From Noviherbaspirillum soli (GTDB lineage: Bacteria; Pseudomonadota; Gammaproteobacteria; Burkholderiales; Burkholderiaceae_D): a DNA stretch of 64,000 bases. Position numbers and translations under genes: made by a program. Shown here in pieces: positions 25,800 through 35,853 of the stretch. The DNA is taken from assembly GCF_015352955.1 (NCBI RefSeq), contig NZ_JACYOX010000009.1:62001-126000 (forward strand), written 5' to 3'. Positions within the stretch are counted from its first letter, which is position 1. Each line of letters opens with the position of its first letter. Below the pieces are notes generated by a model, which saw only the letters and a list, made by a program, of their open reading frames with translations, ran no database searches and was not told the origin of the DNA.

Positions 25800-27212
25800 T
25801 CAGCCGTTTTCGTAAATCCACTGCACCAGCTGGTCCAGCGCGGGGCCGGCCGCCGCTGCCTTGGCATGGTTCACCATGCAGACCACCGCATACCACTTGC
25901 CCGAGGCTGCCATCACATAGCCTGCGGACGCCCGCACGCCTTCCAGGCTGCCGGTCTTGATATGCGCCCGCCCGGCGACAGACTTTTCACGCAGGCGGTG
26001 GCGCATGGTGCCGTCATAGGCGGCCAGGGGCAAGGAGGCAATGAATTCCGGCATCACCGGCGAGTTGTACGCCGCCAGCAGCACACGCGCCATCGTCAGC
26101 GCCGCAATGCGCGTGCTGCGCGAGAGGCCGGAGCCATTGTCGAGCACCATCTCCTGCGCATCGATTCCGCGTTCCCGCATCCATGAACGCACTACCGCTT
26201 CGCCGTCTTCAGGCGTGGCCGGCACGCCCGGACTCTGGCTGGCCAGCGTCAGCAGCAATTGCCTGGCCATCACGTTATTGCTGAATTTATTGATGTCCTG
26301 GATCACCTGCGTCAGCGGCGCGGACTGCCACTGTGCCAGCAGGCGCGCCTGCTCGGGCAGCGCGCCGTCACGCACCTGCCCTTTCAACGAGCCGCCCAGC
26401 TCGCCCCACAGGCGACGGAACACGGCGCCGAAGTATGCGGAGCGGCTCATCTGGTAAGGATGCACATACAGGGTGTTCTCACCGCATGCATACGGATAAC
26501 TGCCGGCGACAACGATGCCGTTATCGGAGATGTCCGGGGCCAGTCCGGCTCTCCAGTCGCCGCACTCGCCTTCCACCAGCGCGGGCCCCTGCACGGCAAG
26601 GCCCGCCACCGGCGGCTCGACGCTGACGCGGGCAGTTCCGCTCGACTGGTCGGGCGCCAGCCGCAAGGCGAAGGCATGATAGTTCAGCAGCAGCGCATCG
26701 GGCCCTGCGTTGTAGGGTTTTTGCGGCGCGCCGTCGAATAGCGCCGCATCGAATGCGCGTGCGGCAAACAGGCTGCGGTCCAGCACCAGGTCGCCATTGA
26801 TCTGCCTGATTCCCTTCTCCCTGATCTGCCGCAGGAACAGCCACAGGCTTTCCATGGTCAGCCGCGGATCGCCGCCGCCGCGCAGGATCAGGTCGCCGTT
26901 GAGCACATCGCCGGACTGGCTGCCGCTTGCATAGGCGGCCGTTTTCCAGGTGTAGGTAGGCCCCAGCACCTGCAGCGCCGCCTGGGTGGTGACGAGCTTG
27001 ATGGTCGAAGCGGGGCTGAAAGCCACCAGGGCATTGGTCGATACCAGCGTGCGCCCGGCGATGACTTCCTGTGCATAGGCCCCTACCGCGCTGGCGGGTA
27101 TGCCGGCCTGCCGCAAGGCGCGGCTTACGCTGGCCGGCAATTCCTGCGCCCAGCAGATGGCGCTCGCGGCAAGGAGAAGGATACTGACTTGGAGTCTGAG
27201 GATAATTCGCAT
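25800..27212 (-). CDS. dacB: D-alanyl-D-alanine carboxypeptidase/endopeptidase (PBP4)
   Basis: Periplasmic peptidase that trims and cuts peptidoglycan cross-links. 470 residues from ATG 27212, chosen because it gives the signal peptide MRIILRLQVSILLLAASAICWA; an in-frame ATG at 27251 exists but neither has a good SD. The serine-peptidase motifs are S69-T-I-K72, SNN in KFSNNVMARQ, and KTG in HIKTGSLEG. The region between SxxK and SxN is expanded, as usual for class C PBP4. Confidence 0.93.
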   Translation of the reverse strand: MRIILRLQVSILLLAASAICWAQELPASVSRALRQAGIPASAVGAYAQEVIAGRTLVSTNALVAFSPASTIKLVTTQAALQVLGPTYTWKTAAYASGSQSGDVLNGDLILRGGGDPRLTMESLWLFLRQIREKGIRQINGDLVLDRSLFAARAFDAALFDGAPQKPYNAGPDALLLNYHAFALRLAPDQSSGTARVSVEPPVAGLAVQGPALVEGECGDWRAGLAPDISDNGIVVAGSYPYACGENTLYVHPYQMSRSAYFGAVFRRLWGELGGSLKGQVRDGALPEQARLLAQWQSAPLTQVIQDINKFSNNVMARQLLLTLASQSPGVPATPEDGEAVVRSWMRERGIDAQEMVLDNGSGLSRSTRIAALTMARVLLAAYNSPVMPEFIASLPLAAYDGTMRHRLREKSVAGRAHIKTGSLEGVRASAGYVMAASGKWYAVVCMVNHAKAAAAGPALDQLVQWIYENG

Positions 27213-27303
27213 ACGATCGATAGCTAATGAATATGACAATGCTGACATCACAGGCTGTGGCTGGCGCCCGCCTCATGTCTGGCATTCAACCCAAGGAATC
27301 AAG

Positions 27304-27780
27304 ATGTCTAGATCTTCCACCAGCTCGGACAAGATGCTGGCCCTGGATAACCAGTTCTGCTTCGCACTTTACTCGGCCTCGCTGGCCATGACAAAGGCTT
27401 ACAAGCCGCTTCTCGACAATCTTGGCCTGACCTATCCGCAATATCTGGCCATGCTGGTGCTGTGGCAGGAAGACGACCTGCTGGTCAAGGACATCGGTAA
27501 AAGGCTGTTTCTCGACTCCGGCACGCTGACCCCGCTGCTCAAGCGTCTTGAAGCAGCAGGACTGGTGGTCCGTACCCGCGATGATAAGGATGAACGCCAG
27601 GTCCGCATTACCCTGACCCCCGAAGGCCGGGCCCTCAAGCGCCGTGCGCGTGACATTCCTCGGCAGGTCATGTGTGCGAGCGGCCAGTCGGCGCAGGCGC
27701 TGAGCACGCTGCGCAATCAGCTTGCGCTGCTGAGGGGCAGCCTGGCAAATGCAAACGAAGCAAACGAGGCGAACGAATAG
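27304..27780 (+). CDS. ohrR: MarR-family organic-hydroperoxide sensor OhrR
   Basis: Repressor that senses organic peroxides through a reactive N-terminal cysteine. 158 residues; LDNQFCFALYSASLAMTKAY places Cys19 exactly where OhrR has its sensing cysteine. A winged helix follows (LTYPQYLAMLVLWQ, SGTLTPLLKRLEAAGLV, RDDKDERQVRITLTPEG). AAGGAA precedes ATG 27304. The C-terminus ends in an odd N-E-A repeat (NANEANEANE). ohr follows 149 nt downstream with an operator between them. Confidence 0.93.
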   Translation: MSRSSTSSDKMLALDNQFCFALYSASLAMTKAYKPLLDNLGLTYPQYLAMLVLWQEDDLLVKDIGKRLFLDSGTLTPLLKRLEAAGLVVRTRDDKDERQVRITLTPEGRALKRRARDIPRQVMCASGQSAQALSTLRNQLALLRGSLANANEANEANE

Positions 27781-27839
27781 GCAGGCGTGGCCCCCATCCG
27801 ATCCCGCCATCACACGAAAATCAATCGTGATTGTAGAAA

Positions 27840-27863
27840 AATTAAATTGCACACAACTTAATT
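27840..27863. promoter_or_regulatory. OhrR operator
   Basis: Inverted repeat AATTAAATTG-CACA-CAACTTAATT (10-bp arms, one mismatch) lies 66 nt upstream of ohr. AT-rich dyads with TTG/CAA cores are the known OhrR target type. Being downstream of ohrR, it would control ohr alone. Confidence 0.65.
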
Positions 27864-27929
27864 CTGACTTATCGTGATGGCCATGGAGTCGCGCCGCGAT
27901 CCGCCAACTTCCTTATAAGGACGAACATC

Positions 27930-28349
27930 ATGCAGATACTCTACACAGCCCATGCCACAGCAACCGGCGGCCGCGACGGCCGCGCCGCCAGCGATGACAA
28001 TCGCCTGGACGTGCCGTTGAACACCCCAAAGGAACTGGGCGGCGCCGGCGGCGCGGGCACCAACCCGGAACAGCTGTTCGCAGCAGGCTATGCAGCATGC
28101 TTCCTGTCGGCATTGAAGTTCGTGGCAGCCCATACCAAGGCCCAGCTTCCGGCCGATACAAACGTCAGCGCGGAAGTCGGCATCGGCCCGAATGACCGCG
28201 GCGGTTTCGGGCTGGCAGTCAGCCTGCAAGTCGCCCTGCCCGGCATGGAAGCTGGCGCAGCGCAGGCTCTGGTGAACAAGGCGCATGAAGTCTGCCCTTA
28301 CTCCAACGCCACCCGCAACAACATCGACGTCGGCCTGCGCATCGCCTGA
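27930..28349 (+). CDS. ohr: Organic hydroperoxide reductase Ohr
   Basis: Thiol peroxidase of the OsmC/Ohr fold. 139 residues, with the peroxidatic Cys57 in FAAGYAACFLSAL, the resolving Cys122 in AHEVCPYSNATR, and TNPEQLF (Glu47) completing the active site. ATAAGGAC precedes the ATG. Regulated by the preceding ohrR through the dyad at 27840-27863. Confidence 0.96.
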   Translation: MQILYTAHATATGGRDGRAASDDNRLDVPLNTPKELGGAGGAGTNPEQLFAAGYAACFLSALKFVAAHTKAQLPADTNVSAEVGIGPNDRGGFGLAVSLQVALPGMEAGAAQALVNKAHEVCPYSNATRNNIDVGLRIA

Positions 28350-28425
28350 CGACCGAAATCCTGTGCTGAATTGACGGCAGGCAGCCTCTTGCTTACCCTG
28401 TTGCCTCTTTCAAGCAGGAGGCAGC

Positions 28426-29418
28426 ATGGTTCCGTTTTTGAATGCCGGGCAGATCAGTGCTGCCCTTCCCTACCCGACGCTCGTCGAATCACTGCGCCTT
28501 TCATTCCGCAAGGGCGCGGAAGCCCCGCGGCGTCATGTTCACCCGATCTCGCCTGACAGCGAAGCGGTACTGCTGCTGATGCCGGTATGGCAGCCCGAAC
28601 GCCATACCGGCGTCAAGGTGGTCACGGTGGCGCCGCGCAATCCCCAGCGCGGCCTGCCGTCGGTGCATTCCATCTTCATGCTGCTCGACAGCGCCACCGG
28701 CGCCCCGATCTGCCTGATGGATGGCGAGGAACTCACCTTGCGCCGCACAGCGGCAGCCTCGGCGCTGGCGTCGGAATATCTCTCTCGTGCAGACAGCAGC
28801 CGCCTGCTGGCAGTAGGAACAGGCTCGCTGGCGCCTTACATGGCAACCGCGCACTGCGCGGTGCGTCCGATCAGCACAGTCACCGTATGGGGACGCTCGC
28901 CGGACAAGGCAACGCACGCCGCCGCCCTGCTGCGGCAACAGCTGGAAGCAAGCGGTATCCAGGCAGAGGTAGAGACCACGACCGACCTGGAAGCCGGCGT
29001 GAGAAGCGCCGACATCATCACCTGCGCCACCACCAGCACCACGCCCATCGTGCATGGCGATTGGGTCAGGCCCGGCACGCACGTCGACCTGGTCGGCGGC
29101 TTCCGTCCCAACATGCGCGAAGCCGATGACGCATTGATGTGCGGCGCGGCCGTGTTCGTCGATACCTGGAATGGCGCGCTCGCGGAGGCTGGCGACCTGG
29201 TGCAGCCGATGGAAGCCGGCAGGCTGGAACGTGCCTCCCTGCAGGCCGAGCTGGCTGACCTGTGCGCAGGACGACACCCCGGACGCAGCGACACGCGGCA
29301 GGTAACCCTGTTCAAGTCGGTGGGCGCTGCGCTGGAAGACCTGTGCGCCGCCGACCTGGCCTGGGACCACCACTGTCGCCAGGCCACTTCGCGGCCGCAT
29401 GGCGGCGCGGCGTTTTAA
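28426..29418 (+). CDS. Ornithine cyclodeaminase/mu-crystallin family protein
   Basis: 330 residues. A Rossmann fold with VGTGSLAPYMATAHC near 128 replaces the usual GxGxQ with GTGSLAP. The N-terminal region has GVKVVTVAPRNPQRGLPSVHS (about 62-82) and DGEELTLRRTAAASALASEYL (about 100-120), in which the Lys and Arg bind substrate carboxylate. DIITCATTSTTPIV and HVDLVGGF follow. Family members are NAD(P)-dependent cyclodeaminases or imine reductases; substrate unknown. The stop overlaps the convergent paoC-like stop by 4 nt. Confidence 0.85.
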   Translation: MVPFLNAGQISAALPYPTLVESLRLSFRKGAEAPRRHVHPISPDSEAVLLLMPVWQPERHTGVKVVTVAPRNPQRGLPSVHSIFMLLDSATGAPICLMDGEELTLRRTAAASALASEYLSRADSSRLLAVGTGSLAPYMATAHCAVRPISTVTVWGRSPDKATHAAALLRQQLEASGIQAEVETTTDLEAGVRSADIITCATTSTTPIVHGDWVRPGTHVDLVGGFRPNMREADDALMCGAAVFVDTWNGALAEAGDLVQPMEAGRLERASLQAELADLCAGRHPGRSDTRQVTLFKSVGAALEDLCAADLAWDHHCRQATSRPHGGAAF

Positions 29419-31658
29419 ATCACCTTGTCCAGCGTGATCGGCAGCTCGCGCACCCGCTTGCCGGTGGCATGAAACACGGCGTTGCCGATCGCCGCGGCAA
29501 CGCCGACGATGCCGATCTCGCCCATGCCCTTGGCGCCCAGCGGGTTGACGATGTCGTCATGTTCCTCGACGAAGATCACGTCGATGTCATGGATGTCGGC
29601 GTTGACCGGAATGTGGTATTCGGCCAGGCTGTGGTTCATGAACCGGCCCAGCGCATGGTCGGCCATCGTTTCCTCATGCAGCGCCATGCCGATGCCCCAG
29701 ACCACGCCGCCGATGATCTGGCTGCGCGCGGCTTTCGGATTGATCACGCGCCCGCCGGCGATGGCGCTGACCACCCTCGTTACCGCTACAGTGCCAAAGT
29801 CCTCGTCCACCTCGACCTCGGCGAACACCGCGGAATGGGTATGCATGGTGTATTTCTTTTGCTTGCTTTCCGGCTTCTGATCCACTGAATGCTCGATGCT
29901 GTGCAATCCCTTGCTGCGCATGATGTCGGCGATTGCCAGCGACGCCGCCGGCTGCCCGATGCGCTGCACCCGGCCCTCGGTCCATTCGACGTCTTCCGCG
30001 CTGGCGCCTGCAAGAGGCGAATCCGGCATCGCGCGAGCGATTGAAAACAATTCGTCCCTGATGGCTTCGCATGCCGTCTTGACCGCCGAACCGACGGAAG
30101 AAACGGTCCATGAACCGCCTTCCAGCGGCGCTTGCGGCAATGAGGAGTCGCCCAGCGTGAAGTTCACGTCCTCGATCGCCAGACCCAGCACATCGGCTGC
30201 GATGATGGTCATCGCGGTGTAAGTGCCGGTGCCTATGTCGGCGGTGGCGGACGACACCAGCAGCTTGCCTTCGACCGACAGCACCGCCTTGGCGCTGGCC
30301 GGCTGCTGCATCGCATCCCAGAAGCCGGTCGCCATGCCCCAGCCCACCAGCGTCTTGCCGCGCCGCGTCGAGCGTGGCGCCGGATTGCGCTTGTCCCAGC
30401 CGAACTTTGCCGCGCCCTGCTCATAACAGGCCTTCAATTCCTTGCTGGAGAAAGGCTTGCCGGTATTCTGGTCGTTCTCGGCATAGTTCAGGAGGCGCAG
30501 CGCCAGCGGATCGACGCCGGCGGCATGAGCCAGTTCATCCATCGCCGACTCCAGCACATAGACGCCAAGCGTGGCGCCGGGCGCGCGCATGTCGAGGGGC
30601 GTATAGACATCCAGCGCCGCGACCTTGTAATCGAGAGTGACGTTGTCGCACTGGTAGGCCGAACCGGACCAGTTCACCACCACCTCGATATAGTCCTCAA
30701 AGCGCGATGTTTCCGATACGGTCTGATGCTTGATAGCCAGCAGCTTGCCGCTCTTGTCGGCGCCCAGCGCGATCTGGTGCCGCGTGGCCGGACGATGACC
30801 GAAGCTGAACATCTGCTGGCGCGTCAATACCACGCGCACCGAGCGCTTCAGTTCCTGTGCCGCCATCACCGCCAGGAACAGCTGATACTGCGGCCGCAAG
30901 CCGGAGCCGAAGGCGCCGCCAACAAACGGCGAACGCACCCGCACCTGTTCCTGCTTCAGGCCGAAGACACCGGTCACATACTGCTGCGTGTTGAGCACGC
31001 CCTGCGTCTTGTCGTAGATCGTCAGGTTGCCGTCCACATCGCGCAGCACCGTGGTGGCGTGCATTTCCATCGGATTATGGTGTTCAACCGGCGTGGCATA
31101 GTCGGCCAGCACATTGATCTCGGCCTTCTTCAGGGCCGCATCGGCATCGCCGCGCGGCTTGGGCGGCGGCTCGAAGCCACCCTTGCCCTGCTTGGGCGCA
31201 TAGGCTGCGTCACGCTCGGCGTCCAGGTCGGTCTGGTGCTGGTCAGCCTTGTAGCGGATGTCGATCAGCGCCGATGCGTGGCGCGCCGCCTCGAAGCTGC
31301 TTGCCACAACCAGCGCGACCGGCTGCCCGCTGAAGATGATGCTGGCATCGTAGAGCGGCCGGAACGGCGAACCGGAAGGCGAGTCGTCGTCCTGGTAGCT
31401 GCGGTCGAACCACGGCAGGCTGGGCCGGTTTTCATGGGTCAGCACATGGATCACGCCTGGCACCGCCAGCGCGCGCGCGGTATCGATGCTGCTGATGCTG
31501 CCGCGCGCGATGCCGCTGGAGACCACGACGCCATACAGCAAGTCCTCGGCCGGAAATTCGGCGGCATAGCGCGCCTGGCCGGTGACTTTCAATCTGCCGT
31601 CGACACGGCTGGTCGCCGTGCCGATGCGGCCCTGTTGTCTGCTCTGCACTGTACTCAT
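29415..31658 (-). CDS. Molybdopterin-binding subunit of a xanthine-dehydrogenase-family aldehyde oxidoreductase (PaoC-like)
   Basis: 747 residues from ATG 31658; the frame is open further upstream but overlaps the FAD gene. Residues 1-130 have the a/b hammerhead start RVDGRLKVTGQARYAAEF. PFVGGAFGSGLRPQYQ binds the cofactor, and the C-terminal KGMGEIGIVGVAAAIGNA holds the catalytic Glu. A single-polypeptide Mo subunit with separate FAD and Fe-S subunits is the PaoABC/YagRST arrangement, which oxidises aromatic aldehydes in the periplasm of E. coli. The start overlaps the FAD gene by 4 nt. The cofactor-insertion partner (XdhC/PaoD) is not in the window. Confidence 0.9.
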   Translation of the reverse strand: MSTVQSRQQGRIGTATSRVDGRLKVTGQARYAAEFPAEDLLYGVVVSSGIARGSISSIDTARALAVPGVIHVLTHENRPSLPWFDRSYQDDDSPSGSPFRPLYDASIIFSGQPVALVVASSFEAARHASALIDIRYKADQHQTDLDAERDAAYAPKQGKGGFEPPPKPRGDADAALKKAEINVLADYATPVEHHNPMEMHATTVLRDVDGNLTIYDKTQGVLNTQQYVTGVFGLKQEQVRVRSPFVGGAFGSGLRPQYQLFLAVMAAQELKRSVRVVLTRQQMFSFGHRPATRHQIALGADKSGKLLAIKHQTVSETSRFEDYIEVVVNWSGSAYQCDNVTLDYKVAALDVYTPLDMRAPGATLGVYVLESAMDELAHAAGVDPLALRLLNYAENDQNTGKPFSSKELKACYEQGAAKFGWDKRNPAPRSTRRGKTLVGWGMATGFWDAMQQPASAKAVLSVEGKLLVSSATADIGTGTYTAMTIIAADVLGLAIEDVNFTLGDSSLPQAPLEGGSWTVSSVGSAVKTACEAIRDELFSIARAMPDSPLAGASAEDVEWTEGRVQRIGQPAASLAIADIMRSKGLHSIEHSVDQKPESKQKKYTMHTHSAVFAEVEVDEDFGTVAVTRVVSAIAGGRVINPKAARSQIIGGVVWGIGMALHEETMADHALGRFMNHSLAEYHIPVNADIHDIDVIFVEEHDDIVNPLGAKGMGEIGIVGVAAAIGNAVFHATGKRVRELPITLDKVI

Positions 31659-32650
31659 GATTGTTCTTCCATGGCGACGGCACGGCTCAATGCACGGACG
31701 ATGGTGCGCTTGGCCAGACCGATTTTGAAGGCATTGTGGGCAAGCGGCTGCGCCGGCTGCAGCAGCGCGTCGGCGAAAGCGGTAAAGGACGCTTCGTTCG
31801 CCGGCTTCCCGATCAGCAGTTGCTCGGCCTGGCGGTCGCGCCACGGCTTGTGGGCAACGCCGCCCAGCGCCACAGCCGCGCTGCTGATCGTCCCGCCATC
31901 CAGCGCCAGGCCGGCTGCCACCGATACCAGCGCGAAGGCATACGAGGCGCGGTCGCGGATCTTGATGTAGCTGTAATGGCCGCTGTAACCCTCTGCCGGC
32001 AATTCGACCGCGGTAATGATTTCATCCGGCGCCAGGCTGGTATCGATATCGGGCGTATCCCCTGGCAGTTGGTGAAAGTGGTCGAATTGAATTGCGCGGT
32101 CGCCCGCCGGCCCGCTGACATGCACGGTGGCGTCGAGCGCGGCCAGGGCCACGCACATGTCGGAGGGGTGCACCGCAACGCATTGCTCGCTTGCGCCGAG
32201 GATGGCGTGGATCCGGTTGACGCCTTCGCGCGCCGGACAGCCCGATCCCGGTTCGCGCTTGTTGCACGGCGTCGCGGCGTCGTAGAAGTAGTAGCAGCGG
32301 GTGCGCTGCAGCAGATTGCCGCCGGTAGAGGCCATGTTGCGCAGCTGCGGCGAGGCGCCCGCGAGTATCGCCTGGGACAGCAAGGGGTAGCGGCTGCTGA
32401 CTTCGCTGTGATAGGCCAGGTCCGCATTCGACACCAGTGCACCGATGCGCAATCCGCCCCCCTTGCCAGCCTCCACAGCTGCCAGCGGCAGATGGGTGAT
32501 GTCGATCAGGCGTGTCGGACGGGCGACGTCTTCCTTCATCAGGTCCAGCAGGTTGGTGCCGCCGGCGATGAAGCGGGCCTGGCTGTCTCCGGCAAGCAGG
32601 GCAAGGGCATCGGCCACGCTGGAAGCGCGCGACAATTCGAATTGGTTCAT
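31655..32650 (-). CDS. FAD-binding subunit (PaoB-like) with probable [4Fe-4S] site
   Basis: 331 residues from ATG 32650. FAD site FIAGGTNLLDLMKED (about 27-41) and ASTGGNLLQRTRCYYFYD (about 107-124). Cys119, Cys129, Cys138 and Cys157 lie in the segment RCYYFYD...PCNKREPGSGC...EQC, which matches the E. coli PaoB insertion known to bind a [4Fe-4S] cluster; ordinary XDH FAD subunits lack it. Transfers electrons from the 2Fe-2S subunit to FAD. Coupled by 4-nt overlaps to both neighbours. Confidence 0.9.
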   Translation of the reverse strand: MNQFELSRASSVADALALLAGDSQARFIAGGTNLLDLMKEDVARPTRLIDITHLPLAAVEAGKGGGLRIGALVSNADLAYHSEVSSRYPLLSQAILAGASPQLRNMASTGGNLLQRTRCYYFYDAATPCNKREPGSGCPAREGVNRIHAILGASEQCVAVHPSDMCVALAALDATVHVSGPAGDRAIQFDHFHQLPGDTPDIDTSLAPDEIITAVELPAEGYSGHYSYIKIRDRASYAFALVSVAAGLALDGGTISSAAVALGGVAHKPWRDRQAEQLLIGKPANEASFTAFADALLQPAQPLAHNAFKIGLAKRTIVRALSRAVAMEEQS

Positions 32651-33180
32651 GGCCGGTCGCCTTTCCCGTCCGTTGGCAGCGCCTGGCGCACGGCGGCGAC
32701 GATGTTGGGATAGCAGCCGCAGCGACACAGGTTGCCGCTCATCAGTTCGCGGATGTCATCATCGCTTTGTGCCCGGCCCTCCCTGATCAGCCCGACCGCC
32801 GAGCAGATCTGCCCCGGGGTGCAATAGCCGCACTGGAAGGCGTCCTGGTCGATGAATGCCTGCTGCACCGGATGCAGCGCCTCGCCCTGCGCCAGCCCTT
32901 CCACGGTGGTGATCTCGCAGCCATCCTTCATCGCCGCCAGCGTCAGGCAGGCGTTGACTCGCTTTCCATCGACCAGCACCGTGCAGGCGCCGCATTGGCC
33001 GTGATCGCAGCCTTTCTTGGTGCCGGTAAGCTGCAGTTCCTCACGCAGCAGGTCCAGCAACGTGGTCCAGGGTGCCGTCCGGATTTCATGCGGGACGCCA
33101 TTGAGGGTCAGGCTGATTGTGCAGGATTGCGCACAGGGCGCCTTCTGCGCCGACCTGGCGCGGTCATCGGGACTATTCAT
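32647..33180 (-). CDS. 2Fe-2S subunit of the aldehyde oxidoreductase (PaoA-like)
   Basis: 177 residues from ATG 33180. Two clusters: the plant-ferredoxin type in GCDHGQCGACTVLVDGKR-x-x-AC and the second in FQCGYCTPGQIC...GNLCRCGCYP. Unlike E. coli PaoA it has no twin-arginine signal peptide: the first 40 residues are hydrophilic (MNSPDDRARSAQK). This suggests a cytoplasmic enzyme unless the start is elsewhere. First gene of the three-gene operon, divergent from groESL. Confidence 0.9.
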   Translation of the reverse strand: MNSPDDRARSAQKAPCAQSCTISLTLNGVPHEIRTAPWTTLLDLLREELQLTGTKKGCDHGQCGACTVLVDGKRVNACLTLAAMKDGCEITTVEGLAQGEALHPVQQAFIDQDAFQCGYCTPGQICSAVGLIREGRAQSDDDIRELMSGNLCRCGCYPNIVAAVRQALPTDGKGDRP

Positions 33181-33409
33181 GGTGCTGGGCTCCGGAAAGG
33201 AAAGGGTGCGCTGTCCGCCATTGCCGGGAGACAGGGCAATAAAGCATTTCATGCTAGTCGCTGCCCCGGCTGGGTACAGGTCGGAAAACAGCTTGAAAGG
33301 CTGTAGGAATCCCGGCAGTTATGCGTTGGAATTGATGAAATCGGGCTGTATCCAGTTGGCACGCCCGCCGCTTCGCCCCCCCAATCTTCCAATTTCGACA
33401 ATTGCCGGT

Positions 33410-33439
33410 CTTGAAAAGGGGTGTATCCGCCCCTATACT
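33410..33439 (+). promoter_or_regulatory. groESL promoter, overlapping sigma-70 and sigma-32 elements
   Basis: TTGAAA (33411-33416), 17 nt, TATACT (33434-33439) is a near-consensus sigma-70 promoter. The same bases read CTTGAAA, 13 nt, CCCCTATA, close to the sigma-32 consensus. The last base of the -10 is the first base of the CIRCE operator. Confidence 0.75.
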
Positions 33440-33465
33440 TAGCACTCGCCGACGGAGAGTGCTAA
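33439..33465. promoter_or_regulatory. CIRCE operator (HrcA binding site)
   Basis: Perfect TTAGCACTC-N9-GAGTGCTAA, identical to the CIRCE consensus. It covers the transcription start of groESL and implies repression by HrcA, whose gene is not in the window. Confidence 0.95.
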
Positions 33466-33565
33466 TAATTTCCTCGGACCGTCGAATCCCCGCGGTTGAA
33501 GGCAGCGGAAAAACGCTGAAATCAGCCGTTTTATATTAATTATTGACAACATTTTAGGAGTTTGT

Positions 33566-35619
<2,054 letters not shown>

Positions 35620-35650
35620 TTGCTGTCTAACAGCAGCACCGTGAAATGAG

Positions 35651-35686
35651 AAAGGGCAGCCAGTTATCTGGCTGCCCTTTTAATTT
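35651..35686 (+). terminator. Rho-independent terminator of groESL
   Basis: Perfect 13-bp stem AAAGGGCAGCCAG / CTGGCTGCCCTTT, loop TTAT, then TTTAATTT. Confidence 0.9.
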
Positions 35687-35853
35687 GCCTGGGCAATCTG
35701 CTTGAGCTAGCAGTTACTTCAAGCAGTTTGCAATGCTTGCGTGATTTGAACTCGGTGAGCAGAAACGTTTGCTTTTATAACATTAGTCCTGTATCTGCGA
35801 ATGTAATATTGCTTGCTTCAAGACCCAAGTTTGAAGTTCTTAACCCACGCACC

